From: Botryotinia globosa
Lineage: Eukaryota; Ascomycota; Leotiomycetes; Helotiales; Sclerotiniaceae
Length of the DNA stretch: 64,000 nt
Assembly (NCBI GenBank): GCA_014898425.1
Contig: RCSZ01000007.1
Location: forward strand, 1-64,000
Direction of reading: 5' to 3'
This document shows positions 44,446-57,217 of the stretch, piece by piece (the first letter of the stretch is position 1; each line of letters opens with the position of its first letter). The notes beneath the pieces were generated by a model. It was not told the origin of the DNA and searched no databases. It was given only the letters and a program-made list of their open reading frames with translations. The translations under genes and the position numbers were made by a program.

Positions 44446-45587
44446 TGCGAGTGGTTGAGTAGTATTCGAGTGGTCCAATAGATGCGTGCTTTCCGGAGTT
44501 TTGTTGCATGGATTCGGAGTTAGGTATCCAAAGAATGGTATACACGTACAAAGCATTATGGTTAGGCTGGGTGACATCATCATTTGTCTTCTGAAATGAT
44601 TTTTAAGGGGCGAGAAGCAGTGAGAAGTGAGGAGCCACCACTGAAATGCAAAATATATCGTAAGGTCTATCCATATGCAATAATCTTTGAGCGAGAACGC
44701 AAATGTGGATACGGTATCATAGGGAAAGGTATCTAGTTGAATGAATGGGAAAGAAAAGGGGGCTTTGGATAAGGACAGATGAACACGGCGAGGATCACAG
44801 AATAAGGATTCAAGAGAGAATGAAAATGGCCGTTTACAGCATTGAGTAGGTAGCTATATCTCAACATCATGATCAGATCATCAATTCCTCGCTTTACCCC
44901 CTGCTGTAATATATGAAACTAGCTGGACAGGTATCTATCTCATCAGACGGAAAAGCAAATCGACACGTCAAAGTTCCCAAAGCTCCAAAATTCCTAAGTT
45001 CAATCATTCATCATTATCAGCACCTATGTACAAGTACCTATTAAATAATCCTCGGGTCGCCTTTATCTCTTACAACTAATAAACATGTTCCTACCCTTTC
45101 TTTCTCTATCATATTATCCATCACCAATCCTCATCAAACATAACATGATATTCATCACTCCTTTTTCTATCTCCCTCACATCTCACATTCCCTTTCTCTC
45201 TTCTCTTCTTCTCTCTTGTCCATCTTCCAATCTTACAGCAATCCCTAACAACCTCATTCGAATTTCTCTAACGCAAGTCTTGATCTTGCAATCAATCAGT
45301 ATATAAATGCATGCAACTCCGTCTGTCTCCTCAACTGTTCGTTTGAATCCCAAGTCGAATTCCAACTCCAAACAAATCAACTGCTCTTCCCTTTCTTTCC
45401 GTCCTCTTTTTCTTTCTTTCTTTCTTTCCGTCTCCTCTACAAAATATCCTCTTGTTCTCTTTCTCCTAAAACGCCTGTGTAAAAATGAAAAAGGGGGTAT
45501 AAATTGCTTCTCTCCTCATCCTCTGTCTTCCACTCTCCGCTTCCTGTTTTTCTTACGTATGTTACAACTCCCATCGCTCAACATCGC
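44446..45587. other. Convergent intergenic spacer
   Basis: Between two 3' ends, with pyrimidine-rich stretches (CTTT, TTCC) on the plus strand. No gene was seen. Confidence 0.6.
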
Positions 45588-47239
45588 CTATGAAACGGTT
45601 TCTACATGGTCACTCTTCTGACTTCTACTAGGTATCGTAGCTAGTAACTCATGTTCTGGTGGGGTTCCCGTGACATGTGTGTTTTGCGATATGCCCGAAT
45701 CCAAACGATCTGATTCGGGTATTGTTGCGGGATATGAAATTTCCGGATCGGGGACTTGGATATCAAGCTATTTCATGTACATCAGTAAGGACTTCTCCTT
45801 CTTACGTAGAGGCGAGTCACAATATGTCTACTAGGGAAAACTCACATTCATATATCCCGTTCTCCTCAAACTCATGATTTTTGGAGCTGTCCCCGGTTCC
45901 TTTGCCCTCGACTCCATATCTCTATTCCATTCCTCCAACCACATTTCCACACGATTCAACCGAGACTTCACACCCGTCCATCCCAAATCATCCCATACCC
46001 AACCCGTCACCAAGCCCATCAACCCATCAAAGATATTTCTCGCACCCCAAGGATTAAAAGCCGGTATCAATTCATTGTTAATCCTCTCAATCAAGCCTCT
46101 AAAATCCTGTTCCGTAACCCCAGCCGGATCCAAAATCTCTGGGTACAAATTTGAAAATGTAGGCGCAAGATCTCCTTCCAACATCCAATCGCGACGAATA
46201 CGTATTATACGTGTTGTATTGTATAAAGGCGATGAGAGTGGAACATGCATATTCATATGTGGAAAACATGGATGTTGGGGACCCCAAGCATCATCATCTC
46301 CCTCCCCTGGCTCCTCCCCAACTATCGATGTGCCATTTGAGGATAATGCGGAACCGATACCTCCTGGTAATGAAATATTTGAATCGTTCGCATGTGGTAT
46401 TGGTGATGTGCCAGATGGATTGTATGGATTGAGAATATTGGGACCGCGCTCGAGGTCCGTAGACATAGCTGCTTTGCTGAAATCAAAAGAGATGCCCGAG
46501 ACAGGTGTCGGAGTGAGTTGCCTTCCTTCTGGAGCCCTTCCCGTAAGCTTTTCCAAAGTTGTCTCAACAGTTATAACAGGCTCTTCTTCGACTGCTTTTC
46601 CTTTGCCCTTATCAAGTTTTGTTCCAGCAGTAGGTGTAAGAGGAGAATCACTGCTTTTTCGATTTCGCGCAAGGTCTATGCTAACCGTTCTTGGTAAAGA
46701 TATTCGATGCGAACTTAATGAACTTCCACTCCTGTCAACCTGTAAACTTGCCCTCGTAGATGCGGAATGTCTTTGTTGTCGCTGTTCCGGTAACGTTAAT
46801 AATGGATAATTGCCTCCAGCAGTGGCTCCCTCCCGTATATTTGATATATCTGGATGTTGAAGTGGTATCGCAATGACCGGCCGTTCTTCCGGCGGAGATT
46901 GATGTCTCTTTGGAGATGTCTGAGGATATGCTCTCGGGGTTGAATTTGTCGGGTTCCACAATCTAGATGTACTTGGTCTTCTCGGTCTCCCCCTTGAAGT
47001 ACTTCTTGAGCCGGCGCGAGGTCTGAAGGGATTTGGGAAAGTTTCGGTTGTACCAGGATTCGCAACACCTTGTAAAGCGTTCCTCCAACTATACCTCGTA
47101 GGACTAATTATTCGAACTTGTGGTTGATCGCGATTGGTTGACACAGGGCTTGGTGATGGATATGGAGGTTGATGACTTGGGGATGGAATTCTCGCGTTTC
47201 CAATCGCTGATTGAGGGGCATTGGGTCGATTGGTAATTC
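45588..47239 (-). CDS. erf4: Erf4-type palmitoyltransferase accessory subunit; start unresolved
   Basis: The main exon reads down to 45846, then intron 45768-45845 (GTGAGT...AAATAG), then a last exon 45767-45588 (LDIQVPDPEIS...). The join after RRTGYMN is in phase and restores the family-like LDIQVPDP segment, which a direct read-through would lose. The Golgin A7/ERF4 domain (about 46,300-45,850) includes WGPQHPCFPHMNMHVP, RIRRDWMLEGDLAPTFS and FNPWGARNIFDGLMGLVTGW. By homology it stabilises the DHHC enzyme Erf2 and enables Ras palmitoylation at the ER. The N-terminal half is Ser/Pro/Arg-rich and disordered. The frame is open to about 47,309 but contains no upstream ATG. A small 5' exon from ATG 47665 with a 47-bp intron (47240-47286) would fit in phase, but its donor (GTCACA) is poor. 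Confidence 0.82.
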
Positions 47240-47309
47240 CTATGGTGGATGGAGATATGGTGGTCGGTAGGTTTGATGTGTGTGACGCCGTTGGGAATTT
47301 GCGGCCGGA

Positions 47310-48378
47310 TTATTGGCCGCTATTTTCGATAAGCGCAAGTCTCTTTTCTTCCTCTTCTCCTGCGTCTCCTCAACCTTTTCCCCTTCCTCTTTCGGTATTG
47401 TTGTTATTATGATTATTATTATTATTGATGATTGATTTTTATTTAGACGACTTCGTAGTCGAATAGATGTCGAAATTTTGAAATATTTACCCTTCAATCG
47501 AAAGGATTCTTCGTGGGGAATTGTAAGGGGATTCGTACTAATGCAATGTGATGCAGTTATTAGATAGGAGTCCTGCAGGAATTGAAGTTTTTGATTCGCT
47601 TGTTGAGTTAAGTGTGATGAAATGCCTGAAATGCCTGATATTTCAGTAAATATCTTCTTTTCCATTTCGATTGTGCATGTCTAACTGTGATTTTGGAGTT
47701 GAATATCTTTCAGGAAGTATGATATATATGGTTCAAAGGATTTCGAACGTTCGAGTTGATGTGAATGATATGTATGCTTTGGAGAGGAAAAAAAGCAAGA
47801 CGGCTGAGGAGTAGGCTCGTCGCTCGGTACCTAGGTATACGAAGTGGTATATAAATATATAGAAAAGTCCAAATGGAATAATCCAGTTAAATTCCTGCCG
47901 TCATCAACCAAAAGTCGGGGGAATAGAAGTAGGTACAGTAGTAGTACAGAAATCACAGGCTAAGAATTGAAGTCCAAGATATCTCGGTGAAGACAAGTAG
48001 AAAGTAAGCAAGCAGATCCAAGTAAAGTTCAAAGTTCAAAGTTCAAAGTTCAGACTTCAAAAGAAAAGAATCAAGTCTCATATAAAATATGAGATGAATT
48101 CAACATACATCAACAAAATCTTATCATATCAACCATTTGGTGTATTTAGTATTCCCATCCCAAGTCACACCTCTCAATAAAATTACTTGCCTCAACTCAT
48201 TCAAACCCCTGGATCTATACCCAGGCAGCTAAAAGCATCTTTATATTTCAACCTTGAAACTTTGGGGACACAAAGCCTGGGTACATTGAGTTACCGTTTT
48301 CCTATTTGGTGATTTGATACTAACGTTTATAGTTCACTTCTTTATTCATCCTTATCTGCCTACCTAGGCTCCTACTTA
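47310..48378. other. Upstream region of ERF4-like gene
   Basis: Probable promoter/leader region. It holds a 7-bp AAAGTTC tandem repeat (four copies, 48024-48051) and ATT/ATC repeats near 47,405. No confident gene. Confidence 0.5.
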
Positions 48379-49208
48379 GGGCCCGTTCAGATCGATTTTT
48401 TTAAACAATATAGATAATAAATATAGCCTAAATAAACATTTACCAAATACAAATGTTAATCAGCAATTTATATTAATAATATAATTTAAAAAAGCGTTTT
48501 ATCGAATACTAATGTTAAGCTATAAAAAACTATAGCAAAACCTCTCTATAAGAATCCCTCCTATAAGAATTCCCCCTATAAGAATAACCTCTATTATCAC
48601 TATTTTTTTGGTCCCAAAAAATTTTAGGGCTAAAAAAGGCCTATATTCTTAAAACCCCTTTATAAGGATATCCTTATAATTTCCGGTCACAGGATCACGT
48701 GTATTCTTATTAGACTAATGAAATCATCAGGATTTGAGCTATGATATAATATTATATGAAGAATTTAGTTACATTTCGGTCTCGGGATCACGTGTATCCT
48801 TATTAGACTAATAGAATCATCAGGATTAGTTATCACATGATAAAAAATATCGAAGAAATATGACCCGATCGGGACTAATCGGAAGTCAATTACTACTATG
48901 TCGGGATTAGTCGGATACCTCTATGTAAGGATACCTCTATATATCCTTAAAAAAGACTACAAAAACCGATATCCATATAGAGAGGTTTTGCTATATATTA
49001 TATTAATTAATAAATTTGAAAATTTATATAATAACTTTATCAAATCTATAACAAAACTTCAATCAACTTTTCATCAATTTATATTACTTTATATTTTATA
49101 AATTTACAAATCTAATATCAATATCAATAAATATAGATTAAATTATTAATCAATAAATCTACTAAACTTATTTTGGTAATAAATTAAAAAAACAATCCGA
49201 ACGGGCCC
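48379..49208. mobile_element. Harbinger-like MITE with TTA target duplication
   Basis: Ends are GGGCCCGTTCAGATCGATTT and its imperfect inverse, reading AAACAATCCGAACGGGCCC. Both sides are flanked by TTA (48376-48378 and 49209-49211), the 3-bp target duplication typical of PIF/Harbinger. The interior is AT-rich and non-coding. It has itself been invaded by a second element (48533-48993). Confidence 0.82.
48533..48993. mobile_element. pogo/Tc1-like MITE nested in Harbinger-like MITE
   Basis: Terminal inverted repeats TAGCAAAACCTCTCTAT and ATAGAGAGGTTTTGCTA, flanked by TA at 48531-48532 and 48994-48995. Subterminal stretches repeat CTATAAGAAT-type blocks. Inside is a direct repeat of about 44 bp (48692-48735 and 48785-48826) beginning GGATCACGTGTAT. 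No transposase frame is present, so the element is non-autonomous. Confidence 0.82.
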
Positions 49209-51320
49209 TTACTCACCTGCTCATTCCTAAGGCTCTCGAACCAAGGGCGAGCAATCAGCCGGTAGCTACATAACCATAACACCACCAAGGAGCATCTAAG
49301 CCGACACTACGCCATGGCTCAGCTCCTTGGGGAAAAAGGACTTCACATTTATGCTCTGTAGCAAAGCAATGGCCAATCCAACCCTCAAGGATTTTCAAAT
49401 ATTGATATTGATTGGCCATCCAAAAGAAGCCCTGAGAATACTTCCTTCATCTAAATTTTTATGCCAACTTATCATTAGTTGGTGAACTTGAGTCTCAAAA
49501 TTTCCAAATGTCTGAGCGTACAGGGCCCAGATCTAGGTATGGAATGCTACCACTGATATCCTCCAAGTGTGTCATTACTGATAATATGATTGATATGATG
49601 ATTGATTCTCTTACTTCATAAGGAGTTTCTAGTCGGTTCGAAACTACTGTACGTCGTTGCAACTGGACTCAAATTCAATCCTTTTCCAACTTTCAAGATT
49701 TGACCCAATCCAATCCCTCGGAAATGAAATGCTAGCTCGTCCTTCCCGAGTTTTACCCCTGAAAGCCTACATATCGATAGCTTCAAGCTAGTGCTTTTTA
49801 CCAACAACTTCTAGATCCCCCAAAAAGAATTAGGTTACATGTCAAATCATAATCCTAAGATCTTCAAAAGGTTCGATTATACTTTCAGCCTCGTTATACT
49901 CATCAGCCCCCAGCTCTATCTACGAAATTGCATTTAGAGGGCATAATGCCACCATATGACGTTGATAATTGAAGGGGCCACCACCTCATGCTTTAATAGT
50001 CTCATCTATATTTATCACAGCAAACCTTGCTGAGGCTCCAACTTTCTCATCTGATCTAAACTTAAAAAGAAAGGACTTTTGTTAAATGCTAAATCCCTGC
50101 CTGATACTGCCTGCATCCATGTTATGTATGGCATGGCGATATAAATTATCATATCCACTTTTCCGGTGTATCCGAAATGTGAGACTAGATTGGCAGGCTG
50201 TAAGACTCAATTGACAGATGAAAGTTACAAGACTACATTCTCATAATATATGGCAGAATGGACATGTCCGGTCATGGAATTGCAAATTATCTCCTGATCT
50301 ACGTATTCAACAGTAAAGTTCCTAGCCTCAAATGATAAATAACACTGCCAACCAACACTCAAATCAAATTAATAAATTCATCCCAAATTTTCCTCCCATT
50401 TCACCAAATCCCATTGTACACCCACCACTTTCTGCCCAATGCCTCACTCATACATCTCAGACATGACACATGTGACATCCCCTAAGCATCAAGGATCACT
50501 AACTAGGACCCTATGCATACTTCTAACTGGTAACTATAATCAAATTTCCTTCCAGAAGAATATTCGAAGTATGCGGGTCCGAAACAAATTACAAATTGAG
50601 CGATCAGCAGAATGCCGAGTGATGATCTATTTTTTTCTAACTTCGTATACAAAGTACGATGTCAGTGGATGTTTCTACTCCGTACTCTAGTTTACTGCGT
50701 GCGCTATTCAGTGTTGGGATCTGGGGAAGGTGAGTTGGATTTGGGCTTACATTTCGGTGTCTCAATCTAGTGATCCGCTTGTTAACAGTAGAGTTCAGGA
50801 AGAAAATCGGGAAAATTAAGATTCACAAGCTACGGTGTAGTGCAGTAGATAATTAGATCTTTCATTATTAATGAGTTTGTCTATGCCTCTCGGCTCCTAG
50901 ATATCTCTCTCAAGATCGATCACCTGAATAGTATGTCCAAGTATGTGGCAAATACTATGTGATGGATCGTCTCCTATTCCCGCCAATGCCAGTGCCATTC
51001 CATCCATAGGAGGTTCTCCCAAAGCAGTTTGTCAGTAAATCCGTATCTCCAGTATCGTTGATCCCGTTGTATTTGAAAATACATGTTGTCCTGCTTCCCA
51101 ACTCATGTATCGTGTTTTCATCCAACACCATTCCCAATCCGGCCATCAGATTATGTCCCCAAACCGTAGATATACATATATACAAGAATCTTATCTCAGC
51201 CATGTTGTCCAGCAAATTCTAGACGTCTAATTCTATCTCATCCATCCAAAAGTTAAACCATTAAGAATTACCCTTTACTTTCAATCCTATTTTTCGTTCC
51301 TCGCCACCTTGATTCCCAAA
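49209..51320. other. Intergenic, one weak ORF
   Basis: About 2.1 kb with no confident gene. A minus-strand ATG frame at 51203-50955 (82 codons; MAEIRFLYICIS..., ending TNCFGRTSYGWNGTG) reads somewhat like protein and could be a gene fragment, but nothing was recognised. Confidence 0.45.
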
Positions 51321-54300
51321 TCAAAGCACCTTCCTCGCCTCACCTTGCATCCGACTCATCATTTTTCTATGCAACTCTTCCATCTCCCCACCAGCTGTCC
51401 TGATTTTTCCCTCCCATCTCTCTTCCCTCATTTCCCTTGCTCTCCTCTCCCCTTCTTTTCTCATTTCCACCGTTTTTCTCTCCTGCAAAAGTACACTCCT
51501 CCTGTTATCAACTGTCTCCATTTCCCTCTTCTTCTGCACTTGCAAATCATTTGCAATACTGTTTCTCCACATCGCCAATTGCTGTTCTCTAACCAATGGA
51601 GTTTGAATATTCGATGTGCGTTTCGGTTGATGTGAATTAGGGTTTGTATTAGGGGCAGCTAGAGGTTGAGACGTAGATTGACGAATGAGTTCGCGACGCT
51701 GAGAGAGTGGTATATCATCGTATTCGGGAAGGATTGGGGCCGATTTGTTGAAATGGGAAGACCGTAAGGGGCAATGAATTAACCGGGTTTCGCCACCCAT
51801 TTGAGAATGTGACGCAGATTGAAATCGTGAGGGAGATTGCGGGTTTGTTTCAAGTATCGGCATGGAATGTGTAGAAAAGTTTCTCGTGGGGAAGTAAGAT
51901 GATCTATTGCGGAGCATTGTGTCTCGTTTTTCCATTAGTGTATTAGAATTTCCGAATGCGGGGGAAATCGAATGCGAAAAGTGTTGTTGGGAAGATGGAA
52001 TTTCTTCTCCAGTTGATTCGACTATTGCCTCTGGAATGTTTGGATTTGAAATATTGCGCAATGATCGATGCACTTCAGATGCTCCTAATGGTTGTTGCGA
52101 GAAGTTTCGTGTCGATGAATCCTGTCCATGAATAGGAGAACCTTTAGGTATCGTCGCGAAGGGCCTGATATTTGATTGGGTTGAGCTTGACCGGATAAGA
52201 CCTGGAGAGATTGATTGTTGAGAAGACGATCGTACTGCTGGAGGTGGAAGAGCATTGTGAGCTGTTTGTTGAAGTGCTTCGACATCCACGGGAACAGCCG
52301 ATTCAGATTTGGGATCCTCGGATACATCTTCGGAAATATACAATTCCTCCAATTCCGGTGAGTCTGCATGGCTCAAATGTTTGGCCCATTCATTGGTACG
52401 ATATGACATGACAACTTTTGAGAACTGTGCAGGCAATTGATCCTTCGTGATTTTCGTGGTCTTTGTGTCAGGTGCCGATGTAATGGATGACTCTGTCTTA
52501 AGTTTTGATTCAGTTCCATTGTCAGCATCTTCAAGACTTTCCCCAGCAGTGGAATTTGACGTGTTCGGCACTGGATCCACACACGTTATTAGCGAGTCCT
52601 GCTGTGGCATTGACTCATCCGGGGATGATTCATTTCGGGGAGTGTTGAGAATATCAGTGGCAACAGTAATTCCAGACTCTGGTCGAAGCTCCAAACTCTG
52701 TCGCACATCAGACGTTTCACCAGCCACCTTATCATCTGTATCTTCAGTTGTGGAATTCTTTGGGGACAACGGAGTCTGTCCCGATGAGGCTTCCTGCGAT
52801 TGACTTTGCTCATCATTTTGATCATCCTGTGCTGGGAACTCCACATCCGGTATAGGAGTGCTTTCGCTAACAACTGATGAACGTATACTTCCTACCTCCC
52901 TGTCTTCATCATCGCTAAGATCATCCACAGTTGCCGCGATAGAACTTGCGCGATCAGTCTCATCGGCATAAGGAGTCGCCAAGTCCTCTGTGTTGATACC
53001 TTGTTCTTCCGAACACCTTTGTGATTCTCTTTTTGATCGAGTAGAGATTTTATTGGATAATGCTGAGCCGCCACTGAGTGTACGTTTCAAAGTTTTGCCA
53101 TTGTCCGCTAGTTCTTCGTCGGGAGAAGTAGCAATCGAAGATCGATTATCCTCCATATCGTCTTCGGGAATCTTAAAAGGAAGAGGAACTACTTCTGGTG
53201 CGACTGTCATTGGTGGAGGAGGGGCTTTGCTCGTAGGACGTAGTGAAGGTAGACTTGCTAGGTGAGCACTTTCATTGTTAACAACCACAGCTTTATCTCC
53301 AGTTGGATTTACGGGTGCTTGAGATCTGCCCGAATTTTGGCTTGACTGGCGCGATGGGATAGCAACTTTATCTTCGATTCGCTCAACTTCGGGTGCCGCG
53401 TCTTGAGCAACGCGAACTGTAACAGCTCCATCTTGCCCTTTTCCACTCAACATGACATGACCAGTAACATTGGATCGAGTAGGTAAAGATTTGCCAGAGA
53501 TTTCAACCTCTGTTCCATCTAGTTCCATAATGGAAGTAATCGTGCTAGAATGCCCTCGTTTTGAATCTTCCATATCACCCACCACAGAATCATGTGTTGA
53601 TTCATCTCCCGATTTGACCTTCTCGCCGTATACTTTTTCCCATCTTCCTTTTTCTGCGATATTTTGATCCTCAATTCTCCTTCCTACACTCATTTCCTCC
53701 TCTTCTAAAACCCTCGCGATTTCTTGGCGCTCTGCCAATTTCTGCGCGCGGTGATCTTGGATCATCTTGTGGACTTTTGATTGTGAAACTAGACCAGCTA
53801 AGAAGATGACGAAAATTGCGGCAATCTCGACACGAATTCCTTTTGTCACGGGGTATGTAGTCGCGCCCAGTGGAAAAAGGTTTTGATTCAAGTTCCAAAT
53901 GTAGGCCCAAAATTCTTTTAGGCCAGCTCTACTAAAACAATCAATCCCGAGAACGATCGCTGTGGAACCGGCGAACGATATACACGCGATCAATCCATAA
54001 GTCCTAGTGTAGTGACTGAAGGTTAGTGAGAAAGCAGCGATACTAATCGCTGCAATCAGAATCGATTTCCCGGCTGTTGAAGTAATCAATCCACCAGCTT
54101 TCATCACAAGCAACCACATGCTGAAGCAGAAGCCTCCCAAAAGACATCCAAGGCCCTCAGTCACCTCTGTAAATATCAAAGAGCAACCGCCAATGATGAG
54201 CCCGGGTAGCACAATTGCAACGAGATATGCTCCCTCAACCGCATTGCTAACGGGAAGATTCATTACAAAAATAATCAGGACCGTGATTGCAATGCTGACA

Positions 54301-54838
54301 AGGTATCCTGCTGAAAGGGAGATATGCAACCATTTGTTCTTAACCCCAATGAAAGTATATAATACGCCAGTGGTGATGAGAACAATTCCTGCAATAACAA
54401 ACGCTGGTGTGATCTCGGGTTGGAGAGGTAACTCGCCGGGTGATATTGTAGCTGCTTCAATGTCAGCATCTTGTCAAAGTCTAATGAGGGCAGGCTTTTC
54501 ATACAATTGAAAGCTGAATCTGTGACGGATAGACTTGTAGCTGTTGCGCTAATCGAGGATGCCGAGGCGGTCGAAGTCAACATTGCTGTATTCGAAGTTG
54601 ATGTAGTCATTGTCAAAGAAGTACTTTGCGAGTGTGTGATGGTTGAGGCGGACGTGAAGCTATCATTGCTTTCTTGCGATTCTTTCGCACTACTCGAGAT
54701 TGACGATGAGGTAGAAGTGATCGTCGGAGATAGAGCTACTGAGTTGTCGCGTTCCTGGACCTGAACATCCCATGGTGCAGCGAAAGCCCATTGAATCGAA
54801 GCTCCCAATACCAGCAACACGAACCCCTTGATCTGCAT
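51321..54838 (-). CDS. TM7S3/TM198-like (DUF4203) multispan membrane protein with long tail
   Basis: Exons 54838-54505 and 54451-51321; intron 54452-54504 (GTATGA...GCTGAC...AGCAG) keeps phase, giving 1154 aa. An N-terminal signal peptide (MQIKGFVLLVLGASIQ) is followed by a Ser/Thr-rich ectodomain of about 80 residues, then about seven membrane segments of the TM7S3/TM198 type (starting ITPAFVIAGIVLITTGVLYT). A cytoplasmic tail of about 800 residues, rich in Ser, Glu and Pro, ends in a highly charged Arg/Glu coiled coil. Function is unknown; fungal members of this family are uncharacterised as far as I recall. The acceptor is an AAGCAG (NAGNAG) pair, so one codon may be optionally included. 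Confidence 0.85.
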
Positions 54839-56618
54839 TGTGTAAACTCTTAGAACTAGACCCGGATGTCTAGTATTAGATCATAGGATAAAGAAAAGTA
54901 GTCCTGGTGGAACAGGAGACTATTGCCAAAGCTCCCCTCAATGTATAGACGTGTAGTGTGAATGGCTTCAAAAATTACATGGGTAGTATAGGAATGAAAC
55001 ACGGATATTGAGAACTGAAGAAAAATAAGGATTATAGAACAAGGAAAAGGGGAGTGTAACGAATGTTTAGAACGAGGCGTGAGGTAGTGTGCCAATAGCC
55101 TTGATGGTTCATCTGAAAACAGATAAGATATGAGAAGGTATATTATATGAAGTCATGTCCAGACCCGATGAAAATGTGGAAGGTAAGTTAACTTTAACGG
55201 AGATACTAAAAGTGTAGGCGCGAAGGCGTTTATGAGAAATTACGCTATCCGATGATGAATCGTCTGGTACAAAGTGGGTGGGTTTGTGCATGGTTGGTTC
55301 TTATGTGTTCTTAGAAATCAGTGTGCATGCGATGAACGATCCGACATGGAACTCTCAACGGACCGCGGACCGCGGTGATCTACTGCAAGGTAGACTCATC
55401 TTGGGTGTTGGCTTAAAGCAGACCCATCGACGGATACATTTTTCCTGCAGCTTGACATAATCCCCGCCTTGAAAGTTAACATCCTGTACTTACAGGAAGG
55501 CGTCTGCAATACGAAAAATATGATGCATGAAAGTAAATAATTGGGAGTGTAGGGATCACAAACAATGCGATGCAGTGCCACGAAAGTATGTATACCTTAC
55601 TTTTTTTCTCTTCTTAACGTCAAAGCCACATCCAGATTTTATGGAGGGGAAATGAATTGATCTGATCGAGAGACGATACTCGGTGAATCGGAGAAAAAAG
55701 CTTGGATTTCGGCCCAAAATAATGGGAATTCATTTGCTTGCCGTGTCTGTCAGATCTGTCTGAAGTTTCTGATGGATTTGATTTGCCTAGTCGAGGTTTC
55801 AATGATCCCATTATATCTAATCAAGAAATTTGTGACCTGAAGTAGATTGAAAATCGTATTAGACTCATGGTAGCGAGATTAGGTTACTATCAAAAATGGA
55901 GCTGTGGGGAGATCTACCGATCATTCTGAGTACTATAGTTAACATTGACCATACTGAGGCTGACTTATAGTAAGTAGATCAATTGATCGTCAACTTTCTT
56001 CTTTTTTTCTTTTTAATGATCTTGACCTCCCGTCTCTCTGATTTATTTTCTTTTCTTCAATTTTCTTGCTTTTTTTTCCTATTGTCTTGTTGGAACAAAA
56101 CTAACCATATAATTGAATGATTTCTTTCCCCCCCCCCCCAATGTTCGGGATGAGCTAGAAGGAAGAAGATACAAAATAAGCTGTGCATTGCATAACCGGT
56201 ACATATTGCTTGGACAATATATATTGCTTAACGATATGTGCTTGATGGTACATATTGCCTGACCAGCATTAACTGGGGACCTAGGTACCTTTCGTATGCC
56301 GGGAATGGTTTCAAAAGTACAGAGTACACATAACTAAGAAACCTAAGCACAATCAGCAGATGCCAGATGGTAATGTTAGGTTGAAGAATTAGATGCTAGG
56401 GAGGTAGTGTAGTAATTCCGGGAGTTGTTTCGATATTTTCAAGGAATCAATTCTCCATAAGCATTAGCTTCAGGTACAAGAGTGTCTTTTACGACCTTCC
56501 CCCTTCATTTTCCGGTCTTTTTCGGTTCACTCCGTTCGTTCGTTATCCCGCTCGCACACTCCGGTGTTCATCCGACCTATCATACTTTTGGAAAGAAGTC
56601 TCCGTTTCATGCCAATAA
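54839..56618. other. Intergenic region
   Basis: Promoter side of the TM7S3-like gene. Holds a C12 run (56128-56139) and pyrimidine-rich sequence near 56,000-56,080. No confident gene. Confidence 0.55.
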
Positions 56619-57172
56619 TTACTTCGATGCATCGATGTAACATGCCGCACTTCTGAAAAGGGTAAAAGATCCAGTATGAACCAATTTCAAAAGAAAATCC
56701 ATTCGAACTTGTGATACAAAGACTTACAATGTCCAATGATGTGGGGGGATGGGGAGCGGGATGGCGTTGGTGAAGAGCTGTAATCCTTCATGCGAAGTGA
56801 TTCTGATGAAGCATGCAATCCATACCACGATTTCAATTTCTGCAGATTAAAAAAGTCTGGAGTACATCAACAAGTGATACAGGAACGACCATCTAGAAAG
56901 TCTCCAACCAAGATGATGGTGAAAGTACAGAACATCATGAGTAACACCGTCTCGGGTAGATAAGGTTTGTGACTGTGGTAGCTGAGACCAGCATATAAGG
57001 CATTAAAGGAGATGGTTGAACTGAAAATCTCTTGGATAAAGAGATGCACATATGATGCTCGTATCCGTGATGGCAAGACGTTATATTTATTTGGGGATCT
57101 GCTGGCATGATCTTGAACCTTTCGTGTTCGAGCATTCAAAAGGATTGGGTGACCATAGCGGAAGTAAGACAT
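56619..57172 (-). CDS. Candidate small membrane protein, three exons
   Basis: ATG 57172 leads exon 57172-56890, then intron 56840-56889 (50 bp, ends CTGCAG), exon 56839-56728, intron 56653-56727 (GTAAGT...TTTTCAG), and exon 56652-56619. Lengths of 283, 112 and 34 keep phase and give 142 aa. The middle reads as adjacent hydrophobic helices (TVLLMMFCTFTIILVGDFLD, EIEIVVWIACFIRI), then a Pro-rich stretch with C-ending codons. The second exon is short and would be missed by simple ORF calling. The first donor is GTCGTT, which is unusual. The family was not recognised; it could also be the C-terminal part of a longer gene. Confidence 0.4.
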
Positions 57173-57217
57173 CGCAAGGAAGCAAAAACGAGTTGAATTT
57201 GATCGGCGACCTCCAAA

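Noticed and set aside
45874..46809. 311-codon plus-strand open frame
   Set aside because: Antisense shadow of the ERF4-like coding exon, whose domain motifs are clear on the minus strand.
49231..49314. Pol III A/B-box-like pair suggesting a SINE
   Set aside because: GGTTCGAGAGCC and TGGCGTAGTGTCGG occur on the minus strand at plausible spacing, but no stems form and no tail or target duplication was seen.
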